A stretch of 64,000 bases of DNA from Streptomyces sp. NBC_00440 (GTDB lineage Bacteria; Actinomycetota; Actinomycetes; Streptomycetales; Streptomycetaceae), in contig NZ_CP107921.1 of assembly GCF_036014215.1 (NCBI RefSeq), positions 1,683,501 to 1,747,500 on the forward strand. Reading direction: 5' to 3'. Positions 24,501-32,821 of this stretch are shown piece by piece (within the stretch, counting starts at the first letter, position 1; each line of letters opens with the position of its first letter). Made by a program: the position numbers and the translations under genes. The notes below the pieces were generated by a model. That model had not been told where the DNA came from, did no database searches, and worked only from the letters and a program-made list of their open reading frames with translations.

Positions 24501-26015
24501 TCAGCTCTGGCCACCGGCCAGCTTCTCGCGCAGGGCGGCCAGGGCCTCGTCCGACGCCAGGGCGCCGGAGTTGTCGTCCGACTCCGAGGAGTACGAACCG
24601 CCCGATGCACCCGCACCGGCGTTGCCACCGCTGGTCGCGGCCGGAGCGGCAGCACCCTCGGCAGCAGCGGCCTCGTCGGCCTCGCGGGACTTGATGACCT
24701 GGGCCTGGTGCTGCTCGAAGCGCGCCTGCGCCTCGGCGTACTGGCCTTCCCAGGCCTCGCGCTGGGTGTCGAAGCCCTCAAGCCAGTCGTTGGTCTCGGG
24801 GTCGAAGCCCTCGGGGTAGATGTAGTTCCCCTGGTCGTCGTACGACGCGGCCATGCCGTACAGCGTCGGGTCGAACTCGACCGAGGCCGGGTCCGAGCCG
24901 AAGGACTCGTTGGCCTGCTTCAGCGAGAGGCTGATGCGGCGGCGCTCAAGGTCGATGTCGATGACCTTGACGAAGATCTCGTCGTTGACCTGGACGACCT
25001 GCTCCGGGATCTCCACGTGGCGCTCGGCCAGCTCGGAGATGTGGACCAGGCCCTCGATGCCCTCGTCGACGCGCACGAACGCACCGAACGGAACGAGCTT
25101 CGTGACCTTGCCCGGGACGACCTGACCGATCTGGTGCGTACGGGCGAACTGCTGCCACGGGTCTTCCTGCGTCGCCTTGAGCGACAGGGAGACACGCTCG
25201 CGGTCCATGTCCACGTCGAGAACCTCGACGGTGACTTCCTGGCCGACCTCGACAACCTCGGAGGGGTGGTCGATGTGCTTCCAGGAGAGCTCGGAGACGT
25301 GCACGAGACCGTCGACGCCACCCAGGTCCACGAAGGCACCGAAGTTGACGATCGAGGAGACGACGCCGGAGCGGACCTGACCCTTCTGCAGGGTCGTGAG
25401 GAACGTCTGGCGCACCTCGGACTGGGTCTGCTCAAGCCAGGCACGGCGGGACAGGACCACGTTGTTGCGGTTCTTGTCCAGCTCGATGATCTTGGCCTCA
25501 AGCTCCTTGCCCACGTAGGGCTGGAGGTCGCGGACACGACGCATCTCGACCAGGGAGGCCGGCAGGAAGCCACGGAGGCCGATGTCGAGGATGAGACCAC
25601 CCTTGACGACCTCGATGACGGTGCCGGTGACGATCCCGTCTTCTTCCTTGATCTTCTCGATGGTGCCCCAGGCACGCTCGTACTGAGCGCGCTTCTTCGA
25701 GAGGATCAGGCGGCCTTCCTTGTCCTCCTTCTGGAGAACCAGGGCCTCGATCTCGTCGCCGACCTTGACGACCTCATTGGGGTCGACGTCGTGCTTGATC
25801 GAGAGCTCGCGGCTCGGAATGACGCCTTCGGTCTTGTAACCGATGTCGAGGAGAACCTCGTCCCGGTCAACCTTGACGATGACGCCGTCAACGATGTCGC
25901 CATCGTTGAAGTACTTGATCGTCTCGTCGATCGCCGCGAGGAACGCGTCCGCGTCGCCGATGTCGTTGACCGCAACCTGCGGCGTGGTGGCGGTGGTCTC
26001 GGTGCTGCTCGTCAT
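24501..26015 (-). CDS. rpsA: 30S ribosomal protein S1
   Basis: The 504-residue protein has four S1 (OB-fold) domains: DGDIVDGVIVKVDRDEVLLDIG (about 38-108), the second at about 123-190, and the third and fourth at about 208-280 (VSSIVNFGAFVDLGGVDGLV) and 293-365 (VTKLVPFGAFVRVDEGIEGL). A Gly/Ser/Ala-rich acidic C-terminal tail follows. S1 binds mRNA on the ribosome and aids initiation. The ATG at 26015 has GGAG upstream. Expression is driven from about 220 bases upstream through a long leader, which suggests leader-based control. Confidence 0.97.
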   Translation of the reverse strand: MTSSTETTATTPQVAVNDIGDADAFLAAIDETIKYFNDGDIVDGVIVKVDRDEVLLDIGYKTEGVIPSRELSIKHDVDPNEVVKVGDEIEALVLQKEDKEGRLILSKKRAQYERAWGTIEKIKEEDGIVTGTVIEVVKGGLILDIGLRGFLPASLVEMRRVRDLQPYVGKELEAKIIELDKNRNNVVLSRRAWLEQTQSEVRQTFLTTLQKGQVRSGVVSSIVNFGAFVDLGGVDGLVHVSELSWKHIDHPSEVVEVGQEVTVEVLDVDMDRERVSLSLKATQEDPWQQFARTHQIGQVVPGKVTKLVPFGAFVRVDEGIEGLVHISELAERHVEIPEQVVQVNDEIFVKVIDIDLERRRISLSLKQANESFGSDPASVEFDPTLYGMAASYDDQGNYIYPEGFDPETNDWLEGFDTQREAWEGQYAEAQARFEQHQAQVIKSREADEAAAAEGAAAPAATSGGNAGAGASGGSYSSESDDNSGALASDEALAALREKLAGGQS

Positions 26016-26423
26016 GTGGGAAAGGGCTCCGGTACGGACATTGAAGTCGTAGGTACTGCTACGCCGGGAGCCCGTATCGCCTCTGCAGACGCCGGACAGC
26101 CCAGGAAGCGCCGATCCGGTATTCCGTGTTCGTTGCCGAACACATCGGTGGCGCCTCGATAACCGAGGGGACATGCAACAGATGCAAGCGCAGCCTGCTA
26201 GGTCTGAGGAGCGCAGGCTCGCAGCGCAACTTGTAGCATACGGGGACGGCCGGACACGGTCAATGCGCGAAGGCGCACACCCAGGGCGGATCGCACCAAT
26301 CCCGGCACAACTTCTGTTGTACGAGGCCACATCGGCCCCGACACCGGCCCGGCGCCGTTTCCTCCGGTGCCGTCACGACCACCGCGACGACTGCCACCGG
26401 AACCGACGATACAGACTGGCACG
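26016..26423. other. 408-bp region between rpsA and a divergent methyltransferase gene
   Basis: It holds the rpsA promoter (26235-26263), the approximately 210-base rpsA leader, and a tight inverted repeat ACAAC-TTCT-GTTGT (26307-26320) about 44 bases upstream of the -35 box. TACAGA at 26410-26415 may be the -10 of a near-leaderless methyltransferase mRNA. No gene was seen. Confidence 0.6.
26235..26263 (-). promoter_or_regulatory. rpsA promoter
   Basis: On the minus strand TTGACC, a 17-base spacer and TATGCT form a strong housekeeping promoter; transcription should begin near 26228, leaving about 210 bases of leader. Confidence 0.7.
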
Positions 26424-27263
26424 ATGAGCGAAGAGTACGAGAACGAGCCCGAGGCGACACGCCGTGACGCCGGGGACACCGAGAGCAGCCGGGCCAACCG
26501 GGGCTGGTGGGACCGCAACGCCGACGAGTACCAGACCGAGCACGGCTCCTTCCTGGGCGACGACCGCTTCGTCTGGGGGCCCGAGGGCCTCGACGAGGTG
26601 GAGGCCGAGCTGCTGGGCCCGGCCGAGGGACTGAAGGGACTCGACGTCCTGGAGATCGGCGCCGGGGCCGCCCAGTGCTCGCGCTGGCTGGCCGCCCAGG
26701 GCGCACGCCCGGTGGCCCTCGACGTCTCCCACCGGCAGCTCCAGCACGCGCTGCGGATCGGTGAGAACCGGCCCGGCGTGGCCGAGGTCCCGCTGGTGGC
26801 GGCGGACGCCTCGGTCCTGCCGTTCCGCGACGGCTCCTTCGACCTGGCCTGTTCCGCTTACGGCGCCGTGCCCTTCGTCGCGGACCCGGTGAAGGTGTTC
26901 CGCGAGGTGCACCGGGTGCTGCGGCCCGGCGGGCGCTGGGTCTTCTCGGTCACCCACCCGATCCGCTGGGCCTTCCCCGACGAGCCGGGCCCCGAGGGCC
27001 TGACGGTCACGTCCTCCTACTTCGACCGCACCCCGTACGTCGAGCAGGACGAGCGGGGGAACGCGGTGTACGTCGAGCACCACCGCACCCTCGGTGACCG
27101 GGTGCGGGACGTGCTGGCGGGCGGGTTCCGGCTGGCTGATCTGGTCGAGCCGCAGTGGCCTGAGTGGAACACGTCGGAGTGGGGCGGCTGGTCCCCGCTG
27201 CGGGGGAAGCTCATTCCGGGCTCGGCGATTTTCGTCTGCGTACGGGACGACGTACGAGACTGA
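26424..27263 (+). CDS. Class I SAM-dependent methyltransferase
   Basis: The 279-residue protein has a complete methyltransferase core: motif I LDVLEIGAGAAQCSRWLA, post-I VALDVSHRQLQHAL, motif II DGSFDLACSAYGAVPF and motif III EVHRVLRPGGRWVFSVTHP. Sequence and length match a conserved actinobacterial family adjacent to rpsA. The ATG at 26424 is preferred over the longer frame because a -10-like TACAGA lies eight bases upstream. The substrate is unknown. The hrpB start follows the stop by four bases. Confidence 0.87.
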   Translation: MSEEYENEPEATRRDAGDTESSRANRGWWDRNADEYQTEHGSFLGDDRFVWGPEGLDEVEAELLGPAEGLKGLDVLEIGAGAAQCSRWLAAQGARPVALDVSHRQLQHALRIGENRPGVAEVPLVAADASVLPFRDGSFDLACSAYGAVPFVADPVKVFREVHRVLRPGGRWVFSVTHPIRWAFPDEPGPEGLTVTSSYFDRTPYVEQDERGNAVYVEHHRTLGDRVRDVLAGGFRLADLVEPQWPEWNTSEWGGWSPLRGKLIPGSAIFVCVRDDVRD

Positions 27264-27267
27264 CCGG

Positions 27268-29901
27268 GTGATCCGTACCGGCGCGCTCGACGTGCTTCCC
27301 GTCCGTACCGCCGTGCCCGCCCTTGAACGGGCCCTCGACGCGCACGGCGCCGCCGTGCTGTGCGCGCCGCCCGGCACCGGCAAGACCACGCTGGTGCCGC
27401 TGGTGCTGGCGGGGCTCGTCGGTGGTGCGGCCGGGAACGGCCCGGTGCGGAAGGTGATCGTCGCCGAGCCGCGCCGGATCGCCGCACGGGCCGCCGCGCG
27501 GCGGATGGCGTGGCTGCTGGGCGAGCAGGTCGGCGGGCGGGTCGGATTCACCGTGCGCGGCGAGCGGACCGTGGGACCGGACACCGTGGTGGAGGTCGTC
27601 ACCACCGGCGTTCTGCTCCAGCGGCTCCAGCGCGACCAGGAGCTGGCCGGGGTGGACGTGGTCATGCTCGACGAATGCCACGAACGCCACCTCGACGCGG
27701 ACACCGTCGCTGCCTTCCTCCTCGATGTGCGGGCCGCGCTCCGCCCTGAGCTGCGTCTGCTGGCGGCGTCCGCGACGACCGACGCCGAGGGGTGGGCGCG
27801 GCTGCTCGGCGACGCCCCCGTGGTGGAGGCGCACGGCGTGTCCCACCCGGTGGAGACGGTGTGGGCGCCGCCCGCCGGGCCCGTGCGGCCGCCGCACGGA
27901 ATGCGGGTGGATCCCGCCCTGCTCACGCATGTCGCCTCGGTCGTCCGGAGGGCGCTGGCCGAGCGGACCGGCGATGTGCTCTGCTTCCTGCCGGGGGTCG
28001 GTGAAATCACCAGGGTGGCGGGGCAGTTGACCGGGCCGTTGTCGGATCTCGGCGTGGAGGTGCTCCAGGTGCACGGGCGTGCGCCCGCCGCCGTGCAGGA
28101 CGCCGTGCTCGCGGGATCGGCCGGCCGCCGGGTGGTGCTCGCGACGTCGGTGGCCGAGTCGTCGCTGACCGTGCCGGGGGTACGGGTGGTGGTGGACGCC
28201 GGGCTGGCACGCGAGCCGCGCACCGACCATGCGCGCGGGCTGAGCGCGCTCACGACCGTACGGGTCTCGCAGGCCGCGTCCCGGCAGCGCGCGGGACGGG
28301 CGGGCCGGGAGGCGCCGGGCACCGTCTACCGCTGCTGGACGGAGGCCGAGGACACCCGGCTCACCCGCTTCCCCTCGCCCGAGATCAAGGTCGCCGATCT
28401 GGCCGCGTTCGCCCTCCAGGCGGCCTGCTGGGGCGATCCGTCGGCCGGGGGCCTCGCCCTGCTCGACCCGCCGCCCGCCGGGGCGATGGGCGCGGCGCGC
28501 GAGGTGCTGGCCGCGATCGGCGCGGTGGACGGGGACGGCCGGGCCACCGGCCGGGGCGTACGGATGGCACGGCTCGGGCTGCACCCCCGGCTCGCGCGGG
28601 CGCTCCTCGACGGTGCACGCGAAGTCGGCGCACGCCGGGCGGCGGAGGTGGTGGCGCTGCTCAGCGAGGAGCCGCCCCGGGATTACGGGGACGATCTCAC
28701 CGCCGCCTGGCGCGCCGCACGCGCGGGGGGCGACGGCTATGCGGGCCGCTGGCGCCAGGAGGTCCGCAGGCTGGCGTCGGGGGTGGACGGCGCACGGACA
28801 GGACGGGGCGCGCGGGACGGAGCAGCCGGTGACAGCCGTCATGGCGGTGGCAGCGGTCGTACGGGACGGGGCGCGCGGGACGGAGCCCGTGACGGCGGCC
28901 ATGACGGTGGCAGCGGTCATGACAGCGACGACGTGGTGGCGGGTCTGGTGGCCGCCCTCGCCTTCCCCGAGCGGGTGGCACGGGCCAGGGGTGAGGGCGC
29001 GTTCCTGATGGTGTCGGGGACCGGGGCGGAGACGGCGGCCGGGTCGCGGCTGCGCAGTGCGCCGTGGATCGCGGTCGCGGTGGCCGACCGTCCGGCGACC
29101 GCCGCGTCGGCGCGGGTACGGCTGGCCGCCGTCGTCGACGAGGACACCGCACGGCTTGCGGCGGGGCATCTGCTCAGCACCGCCGACGAGGTCCGCTGGG
29201 CGGACGGTGAGGTACTGGCCCGGCGTGTGGAACGGCTGGGCGCGGTCGAGCTGGCGGTACGGCCGCTGAAGAGCCCGCCGCCCGCCCTCGTACGGGAAGC
29301 ACTGCTCGACGGGCTGCGGCGCGAGGGGCTCGGGCTGCTGCGCTGGACCCCGCACGCACGGGAGTTGCGGCAGCGCCTCGCCTTTCTGCACCGGGAGGTG
29401 GGCGGCGGCTGGCCGGACGTGTCGGACGAGGCGCTGCTGGCGCGGACCGACGAGTGGCTGGAGCCCGAACTGTCCAGGGCGCGGCGGCGGAGCGACCTGG
29501 CACGGACCGAGGCCGGGCAGGCGCTCGGCAGGCTGCTGCCCTGGGCGACCGGCGAGGCGGCGCGGCTGGACGAGCTGGCGCCCGAGCGGTACGAGGTGCC
29601 GAGCGGGTCCCGGATCCGGCTGGACTACGGCGGCCCGCAGCCGGTGCTCGCGGTGAAGCTCCAGGAGATGTTCGGCCTCGCCGAGACGCCTGCGGTAGCG
29701 GGGGTGCCGGTCCTGGTCCATCTGCTCTCTCCGGCCGGGCGTCCCGCCGCCGTGACGGCCGATCTGGCGTCGTTCTGGCGGGAGGGCTACCGGTCGGTGC
29801 GGGCGGAACTGCGCGGGCGCTATCCCCGGCACCCATGGCCGGAGGACCCTTCGGATGCGGCGCCGACGCGGTACACGAAGGCCCGCCAGAACCGGGGGTA
29901 G
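27268..29901 (+). CDS. hrpB: ATP-dependent RNA helicase HrpB
   Basis: The 877-residue DEAH/RHA-family protein has APPGTGKTTLVPL (Walker A, about 31-43), EPRRIAARAAARRMA (Ia), VTTGVLLQRLQ, MLDECHERHLDADT (DECH box), ASATTDAEGW (III), CFLPGVGEI, ATSVAESSLTVPGVRVVVDAG (V) and QAASRQRAGRAGREAPG (VI). The HrpB-specific C-terminal domain (YEVPSGSRIRLDY, FGLAETPAVAGVPVLVHLLSPAGRPAAVT) completes the protein. The bacterial role is poorly defined. The GTG start at 27268 is four bases after the preceding stop. A two-copy repeat (28796-28918) adds a Gly/Arg/Asp-rich insert of about 40 residues in the middle of the protein. Confidence 0.93.
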   Translation: MIRTGALDVLPVRTAVPALERALDAHGAAVLCAPPGTGKTTLVPLVLAGLVGGAAGNGPVRKVIVAEPRRIAARAAARRMAWLLGEQVGGRVGFTVRGERTVGPDTVVEVVTTGVLLQRLQRDQELAGVDVVMLDECHERHLDADTVAAFLLDVRAALRPELRLLAASATTDAEGWARLLGDAPVVEAHGVSHPVETVWAPPAGPVRPPHGMRVDPALLTHVASVVRRALAERTGDVLCFLPGVGEITRVAGQLTGPLSDLGVEVLQVHGRAPAAVQDAVLAGSAGRRVVLATSVAESSLTVPGVRVVVDAGLAREPRTDHARGLSALTTVRVSQAASRQRAGRAGREAPGTVYRCWTEAEDTRLTRFPSPEIKVADLAAFALQAACWGDPSAGGLALLDPPPAGAMGAAREVLAAIGAVDGDGRATGRGVRMARLGLHPRLARALLDGAREVGARRAAEVVALLSEEPPRDYGDDLTAAWRAARAGGDGYAGRWRQEVRRLASGVDGARTGRGARDGAAGDSRHGGGSGRTGRGARDGARDGGHDGGSGHDSDDVVAGLVAALAFPERVARARGEGAFLMVSGTGAETAAGSRLRSAPWIAVAVADRPATAASARVRLAAVVDEDTARLAAGHLLSTADEVRWADGEVLARRVERLGAVELAVRPLKSPPPALVREALLDGLRREGLGLLRWTPHARELRQRLAFLHREVGGGWPDVSDEALLARTDEWLEPELSRARRRSDLARTEAGQALGRLLPWATGEAARLDELAPERYEVPSGSRIRLDYGGPQPVLAVKLQEMFGLAETPAVAGVPVLVHLLSPAGRPAAVTADLASFWREGYRSVRAELRGRYPRHPWPEDPSDAAPTRYTKARQNRG
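28796..28918 (+). repeat. In-frame tandem repeat of about 60 bp in hrpB
   Basis: Two imperfect units encode TGRGARDGAAGDSRHGGGSG and TGRGARDGARDGGHDGGSG. They begin with near-identical GGACGGGGCGCGCGGGACGG blocks. Confidence 0.8.
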
Positions 29902-29998
29902 GCCAGAACCGGAAGCAGACCGCGCTCCGGCCCGCCTCCGGCCGGGCTGCCGCCGGTTCAGCGCTCACGACCTCATGGTGTTCTCGTGGTGTTACGGA

Positions 29999-30997
29999 TC
30001 AGACGATGACCGGTTCCGGGTCGGGCAGCCGGGCGTCCGGCCGGTCGGGCTCCCCCGGCCGGCGGCTGCGCGCCTCCAGCCAGAGCGCCAGCGCGAGCAG
30101 GCAGATGCCGAGGCCCAGGAAGCCCCAGGGCAGGTACGAGGTAAGCAGCAGCACGAGCAGCCGGTTCGACTTGACCAGGTTGACTGTGTAGTTGACGTAG
30201 TCCGGGCGCATCTTCACGTCCCCGGCGAACGCGGTGACCTTGGCCCGGCCGCCCAGCAGGGTGCCGCCGCGCAGCTCTTCCTTGTGGATCTCCTCGCCGT
30301 TGACGGGGGCACCGGTGACGGGGTCCACCCAGAACATCCGCTTGGTGGAGTACCAGCGGGTGGTGCCGGTCTTCGCGACGGACTCCGGGGTGATGCCCTT
30401 GACCGGCATCTTCTTCGGCATCGACACCTTGGTCCAGGGGATGGTCTCCTCGAAGTAGTACACGTCGAGGCCGTGGAACTTCACCGTGCCCCGGTAGTGG
30501 ATGGGGGCCGAGGTGTGGGTCTGGGCGTCGAAGTACTCGTAGTCGCGCTTCTGGGTGAGGAACGGCCACTTGAACTCGATGCCCGTCCGGCTGACCGGGT
30601 CGCCGTCGACCATCTCGCCGGTCGCGTGGACCGGTGCCTGGGTGTGCGCGTCGAAGATGTACCGCTCGGGGATCTCGGAGACCATCTTGCCGTCGGGTCC
30701 GGCGACATAGGACAGCGAGTCCCAGACGACGACATCACGTCCGGCGCTCTGCTCGATGCGGTTGGATTCCGCGACATTGCCCCGGAGCGTCTGCACGATG
30801 GTGACCTCGGGGACCTTCTTGGCCTGCATGGTGCCGTAGTCGAGGAGGGTCGCGGGCTTCGCCTGCAGGACTTCCTCCTGGTACTGGTTGGCCGGGATCT
30901 TCGCCAGCCGGGGGAAGGCGTACCAGCGCATCAGCGGGGACATGGCGGCGCAGAAGACCGCGAAGGCGAGCAGCACCAGACTGGCTTTACGGCGCAT
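29999..30997 (-). CDS. DUF3068 (PorA-family-like) membrane protein
   Basis: The 332-residue protein has an N-terminal membrane anchor (SLVLLAFAVFCAAMSPLM), a large extracytoplasmic domain (about 35-285) and a C-terminal membrane segment (LLVLLLTSYLPWGFLGLGI). A short cytoplasmic tail follows. This layout and the conserved DVVVWDSLSYV and MFWVDPVTGAPV blocks match DUF3068 of actinobacteria; its function is unknown. AGGAGG precedes the ATG at 30997. The 46-residue gene just upstream is likely co-transcribed. Confidence 0.88.
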   Translation of the reverse strand: MRRKASLVLLAFAVFCAAMSPLMRWYAFPRLAKIPANQYQEEVLQAKPATLLDYGTMQAKKVPEVTIVQTLRGNVAESNRIEQSAGRDVVVWDSLSYVAGPDGKMVSEIPERYIFDAHTQAPVHATGEMVDGDPVSRTGIEFKWPFLTQKRDYEYFDAQTHTSAPIHYRGTVKFHGLDVYYFEETIPWTKVSMPKKMPVKGITPESVAKTGTTRWYSTKRMFWVDPVTGAPVNGEEIHKEELRGGTLLGGRAKVTAFAGDVKMRPDYVNYTVNLVKSNRLLVLLLTSYLPWGFLGLGICLLALALWLEARSRRPGEPDRPDARLPDPEPVIV

Positions 30998-31008
30998 GGC
31001 CGTCCTCC

Positions 31009-31085
31009 TACTGGGTCTTGGGGCCTACTGACTCTTGGGCCCGGCTCTTGGTGCCTGGCTCTCGGCCTTACTGGCTCTTGGGGCC
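31009..31085 (-). repeat. Degenerate tandem copies of the 3' end of the 46-residue gene
   Basis: On the minus strand the unit GGCCCCAAGAGCCAGTA, which ends the small gene, recurs about five times with decay. The last copy is GGCCCCAAGACCCAGTA, directly before the ribosome binding site of the DUF3068 gene. Confidence 0.75.
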
Positions 31086-31208
31086 GGGGACGGTGGTGAG
31101 CAACGGTTTGGGCGAGGTCTTGCCGGTGGGTGAACCGACCGCCGTGATCGTGAGGACGAGGGCGAAGGCCACGGCCAGCCCGATGGCGGCGGCTACGAGG
31201 GCGCGCAT
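31068..31208 (-). CDS. 46-residue single-pass membrane protein (SPW_0924 family)
   Basis: This tiny gene encodes a membrane helix (LVAAAIGLAVAFALVLTITA) followed by an extracellular tail SPTGKTSPKPLLTTVPGPKS. The sequence matches my memory of the SPW_0924 family of Streptomyces. It has a perfect AGGAGG seven bases before the ATG, and strong GC bias at third positions supports coding. It sits upstream of the DUF3068 membrane protein on the same strand, so the two may form an envelope pair. Its function is unknown. Confidence 0.82.
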   Translation of the reverse strand: MRALVAAAIGLAVAFALVLTITAVGSPTGKTSPKPLLTTVPGPKSQ

Positions 31209-31328
31209 GCACGGCCTCCTACGGGATCTGATGCATCGTCAGGGATGGGGCACCGTAGCAATGCGGCGGCGAGATGAGAACACGTTGCGCCGACCTGTTG
31301 TCCGGGCCGGATGCGGGCGGGCACGACG

Positions 31329-31368
31329 GAGCCCGGCCGCACACCGGTTTCGGTGCACGGCCGGGCTC
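31329..31368 (-). terminator. Terminator of the lytic transglycosylase gene
   Basis: GAGCCCGGCCG / CGGCCGGGCTC is an 11-bp stem, then a 2-base mismatch, a CACCG/CGGTG stem and a GTTT loop. It starts 30 bases after the stop codon. Confidence 0.75.
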
Positions 31369-31397
31369 GGTGACTCGGACGGCTGGACGGACCTGGG

Positions 31398-32636
31398 TCA
31401 GCCGGTGGCGCAGGGAGCCGGGCTGCCGCTCCTGCTCGGGGACGGCGACGGCGAACCGCTCGCGCTGCCGGACGGGGACGGCGTGGGCGACGGTGAGGGA
31501 CTGGCCGAGCCGGAGGGGGACGGCGAGGGGCTCGGGCTCGCGCTGTCCGACGGCGACGGCGAGGGGGTCGGGCAGCCGGAGCCGCTCGGCGAGGGCGAAC
31601 CGCTCGGGCTGCCCGAAGGGCTCGGGGATGCCGAGGGCTTGCCGCTCTTGCTGGGGCCCGGCGCAGGTGCGATCGTCCCGGCGCCGGTCTTCGTCGGCTT
31701 GGGGCTGGGCCTGGGCGCCTTGGACGGGAACGGGGACGGCGTCGAGCCGGGACGGGAGGGACTGTCGCCCGCACGGGGTGCGTCGCCGTGGTCTCCTCCG
31801 CCGTACCCCTGGCCGTCGGGTCCGGTACCGGCGGGCAGCACGCCGGTGCCGTCCGGGACGTCGTGGGTGCCCTTCTTGTAGAACTCGAACCAGGACAGGA
31901 CCGTACTCAGATACTCCTGCGAGTGGTTGTAGCCCAGGATCGCCTGGTCGAGATCGTGCTGCCCGGAGACGTCGCGGCCGTCGGCGCAGAGGTAGCGGCC
32001 GGTGGCGAGCGACGCGTCGAAGACGTTGTTGGGGTCCTTCTTGCCGTCGCCGTTCCCGTCCTGACCCCAGGTGGCCCAGGTGGACGGGATGAACTGCATC
32101 GGGCCGACCGCGCGGTCGTGCGTCGTGTCGCCGTCGTACTTCCCGTTGTCGGTGTCGGAGATGTTGGCGAAGCCCGCGCCGTTGAGCACGGGGCCGAGGA
32201 TCGGGCTGAGTGTGGTGCCCCCGGAGTCCACCCGCCCGCCGCGCGCCTGGCCCGACTCGACCTTGCCGATCGCCGCGAGCAGCTCCCACGGCAGATGGCA
32301 GCCGGGGTCGGTGCCCGCGACGGTCTGCTCCGCCTTCCGATAGGCGGCCAGCACCGAAGCCGGTATGCCCGCCGCGTCAGCTCCGGCCGGAGTGGTGACG
32401 GGAGTTGCCGGCTTGGCGGGGGTGTTCAGCGGGGGAAGGTCGGTGAAGTACGGGGAGTCGCCGCTCACCGGGGTACCGGACGGTGGCGTCGCGTCAGCGG
32501 CCTGCCTGCTGTTGTCCGGGGACTGGCTGCCCATGGCGTCCGGCGCCTGCGAAGCGGTCATCGCCGCCACCGCCAGCGCGGCCACCGTGGTCGCCGTCGC
32601 CCCCTTGCGCAACCGGCTGCTGAAGTGCGGTGCCAT
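31398..32636 (-). CDS. Secreted lytic transglycosylase with Ser/Pro-rich tail
   Basis: The 412-residue protein has an N-terminal signal peptide (RKGATATTVAALAVAAMTAS). An SLT-type lytic transglycosylase domain spans about 90-260: ELLAAIGKVESGQARGG with the catalytic Glu, AVGPMQFIPSTWATWGQDGN, DASLATGRYLCADGRDV, and AILGYNHSQEYLSTVL. Its role is cleavage of peptidoglycan glycan strands. Roughly 270-412 is a low-complexity Pro/Ser/Gly tail (repeats such as SPSPSPS), probably a wall-spanning linker. GGGGAGG precedes the ATG. No riboswitch of the kind controlling some Streptomyces wall hydrolases was seen in the short leader. Confidence 0.92.
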   Translation of the reverse strand: MAPHFSSRLRKGATATTVAALAVAAMTASQAPDAMGSQSPDNSRQAADATPPSGTPVSGDSPYFTDLPPLNTPAKPATPVTTPAGADAAGIPASVLAAYRKAEQTVAGTDPGCHLPWELLAAIGKVESGQARGGRVDSGGTTLSPILGPVLNGAGFANISDTDNGKYDGDTTHDRAVGPMQFIPSTWATWGQDGNGDGKKDPNNVFDASLATGRYLCADGRDVSGQHDLDQAILGYNHSQEYLSTVLSWFEFYKKGTHDVPDGTGVLPAGTGPDGQGYGGGDHGDAPRAGDSPSRPGSTPSPFPSKAPRPSPKPTKTGAGTIAPAPGPSKSGKPSASPSPSGSPSGSPSPSGSGCPTPSPSPSDSASPSPSPSPSGSASPSPSPTPSPSGSASGSPSPSPSRSGSPAPCATG

Positions 32637-32821
32637 AGGTGTGGTTCCTCCCCGTCGACTGATCGCGCCCCCCAGCGCGGGACTCCGGTGACATTACGAC
32701 AACTACCGCCCTCGCAACACCGGCCACTGATCGCTTTTCACCGTTTCTTCAGCTCCGGGCCGCCGGGCGTCTTCCTGCCGCGGTGCGCAGCCCGGAGCCC
32801 GCACCCCGGGCCGGGCCGGGG

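Noticed and set aside
32637..32821. Riboswitch (ydaO type) before the lytic transglycosylase
   Set aside because: The leader is too short and shows no matching stems.
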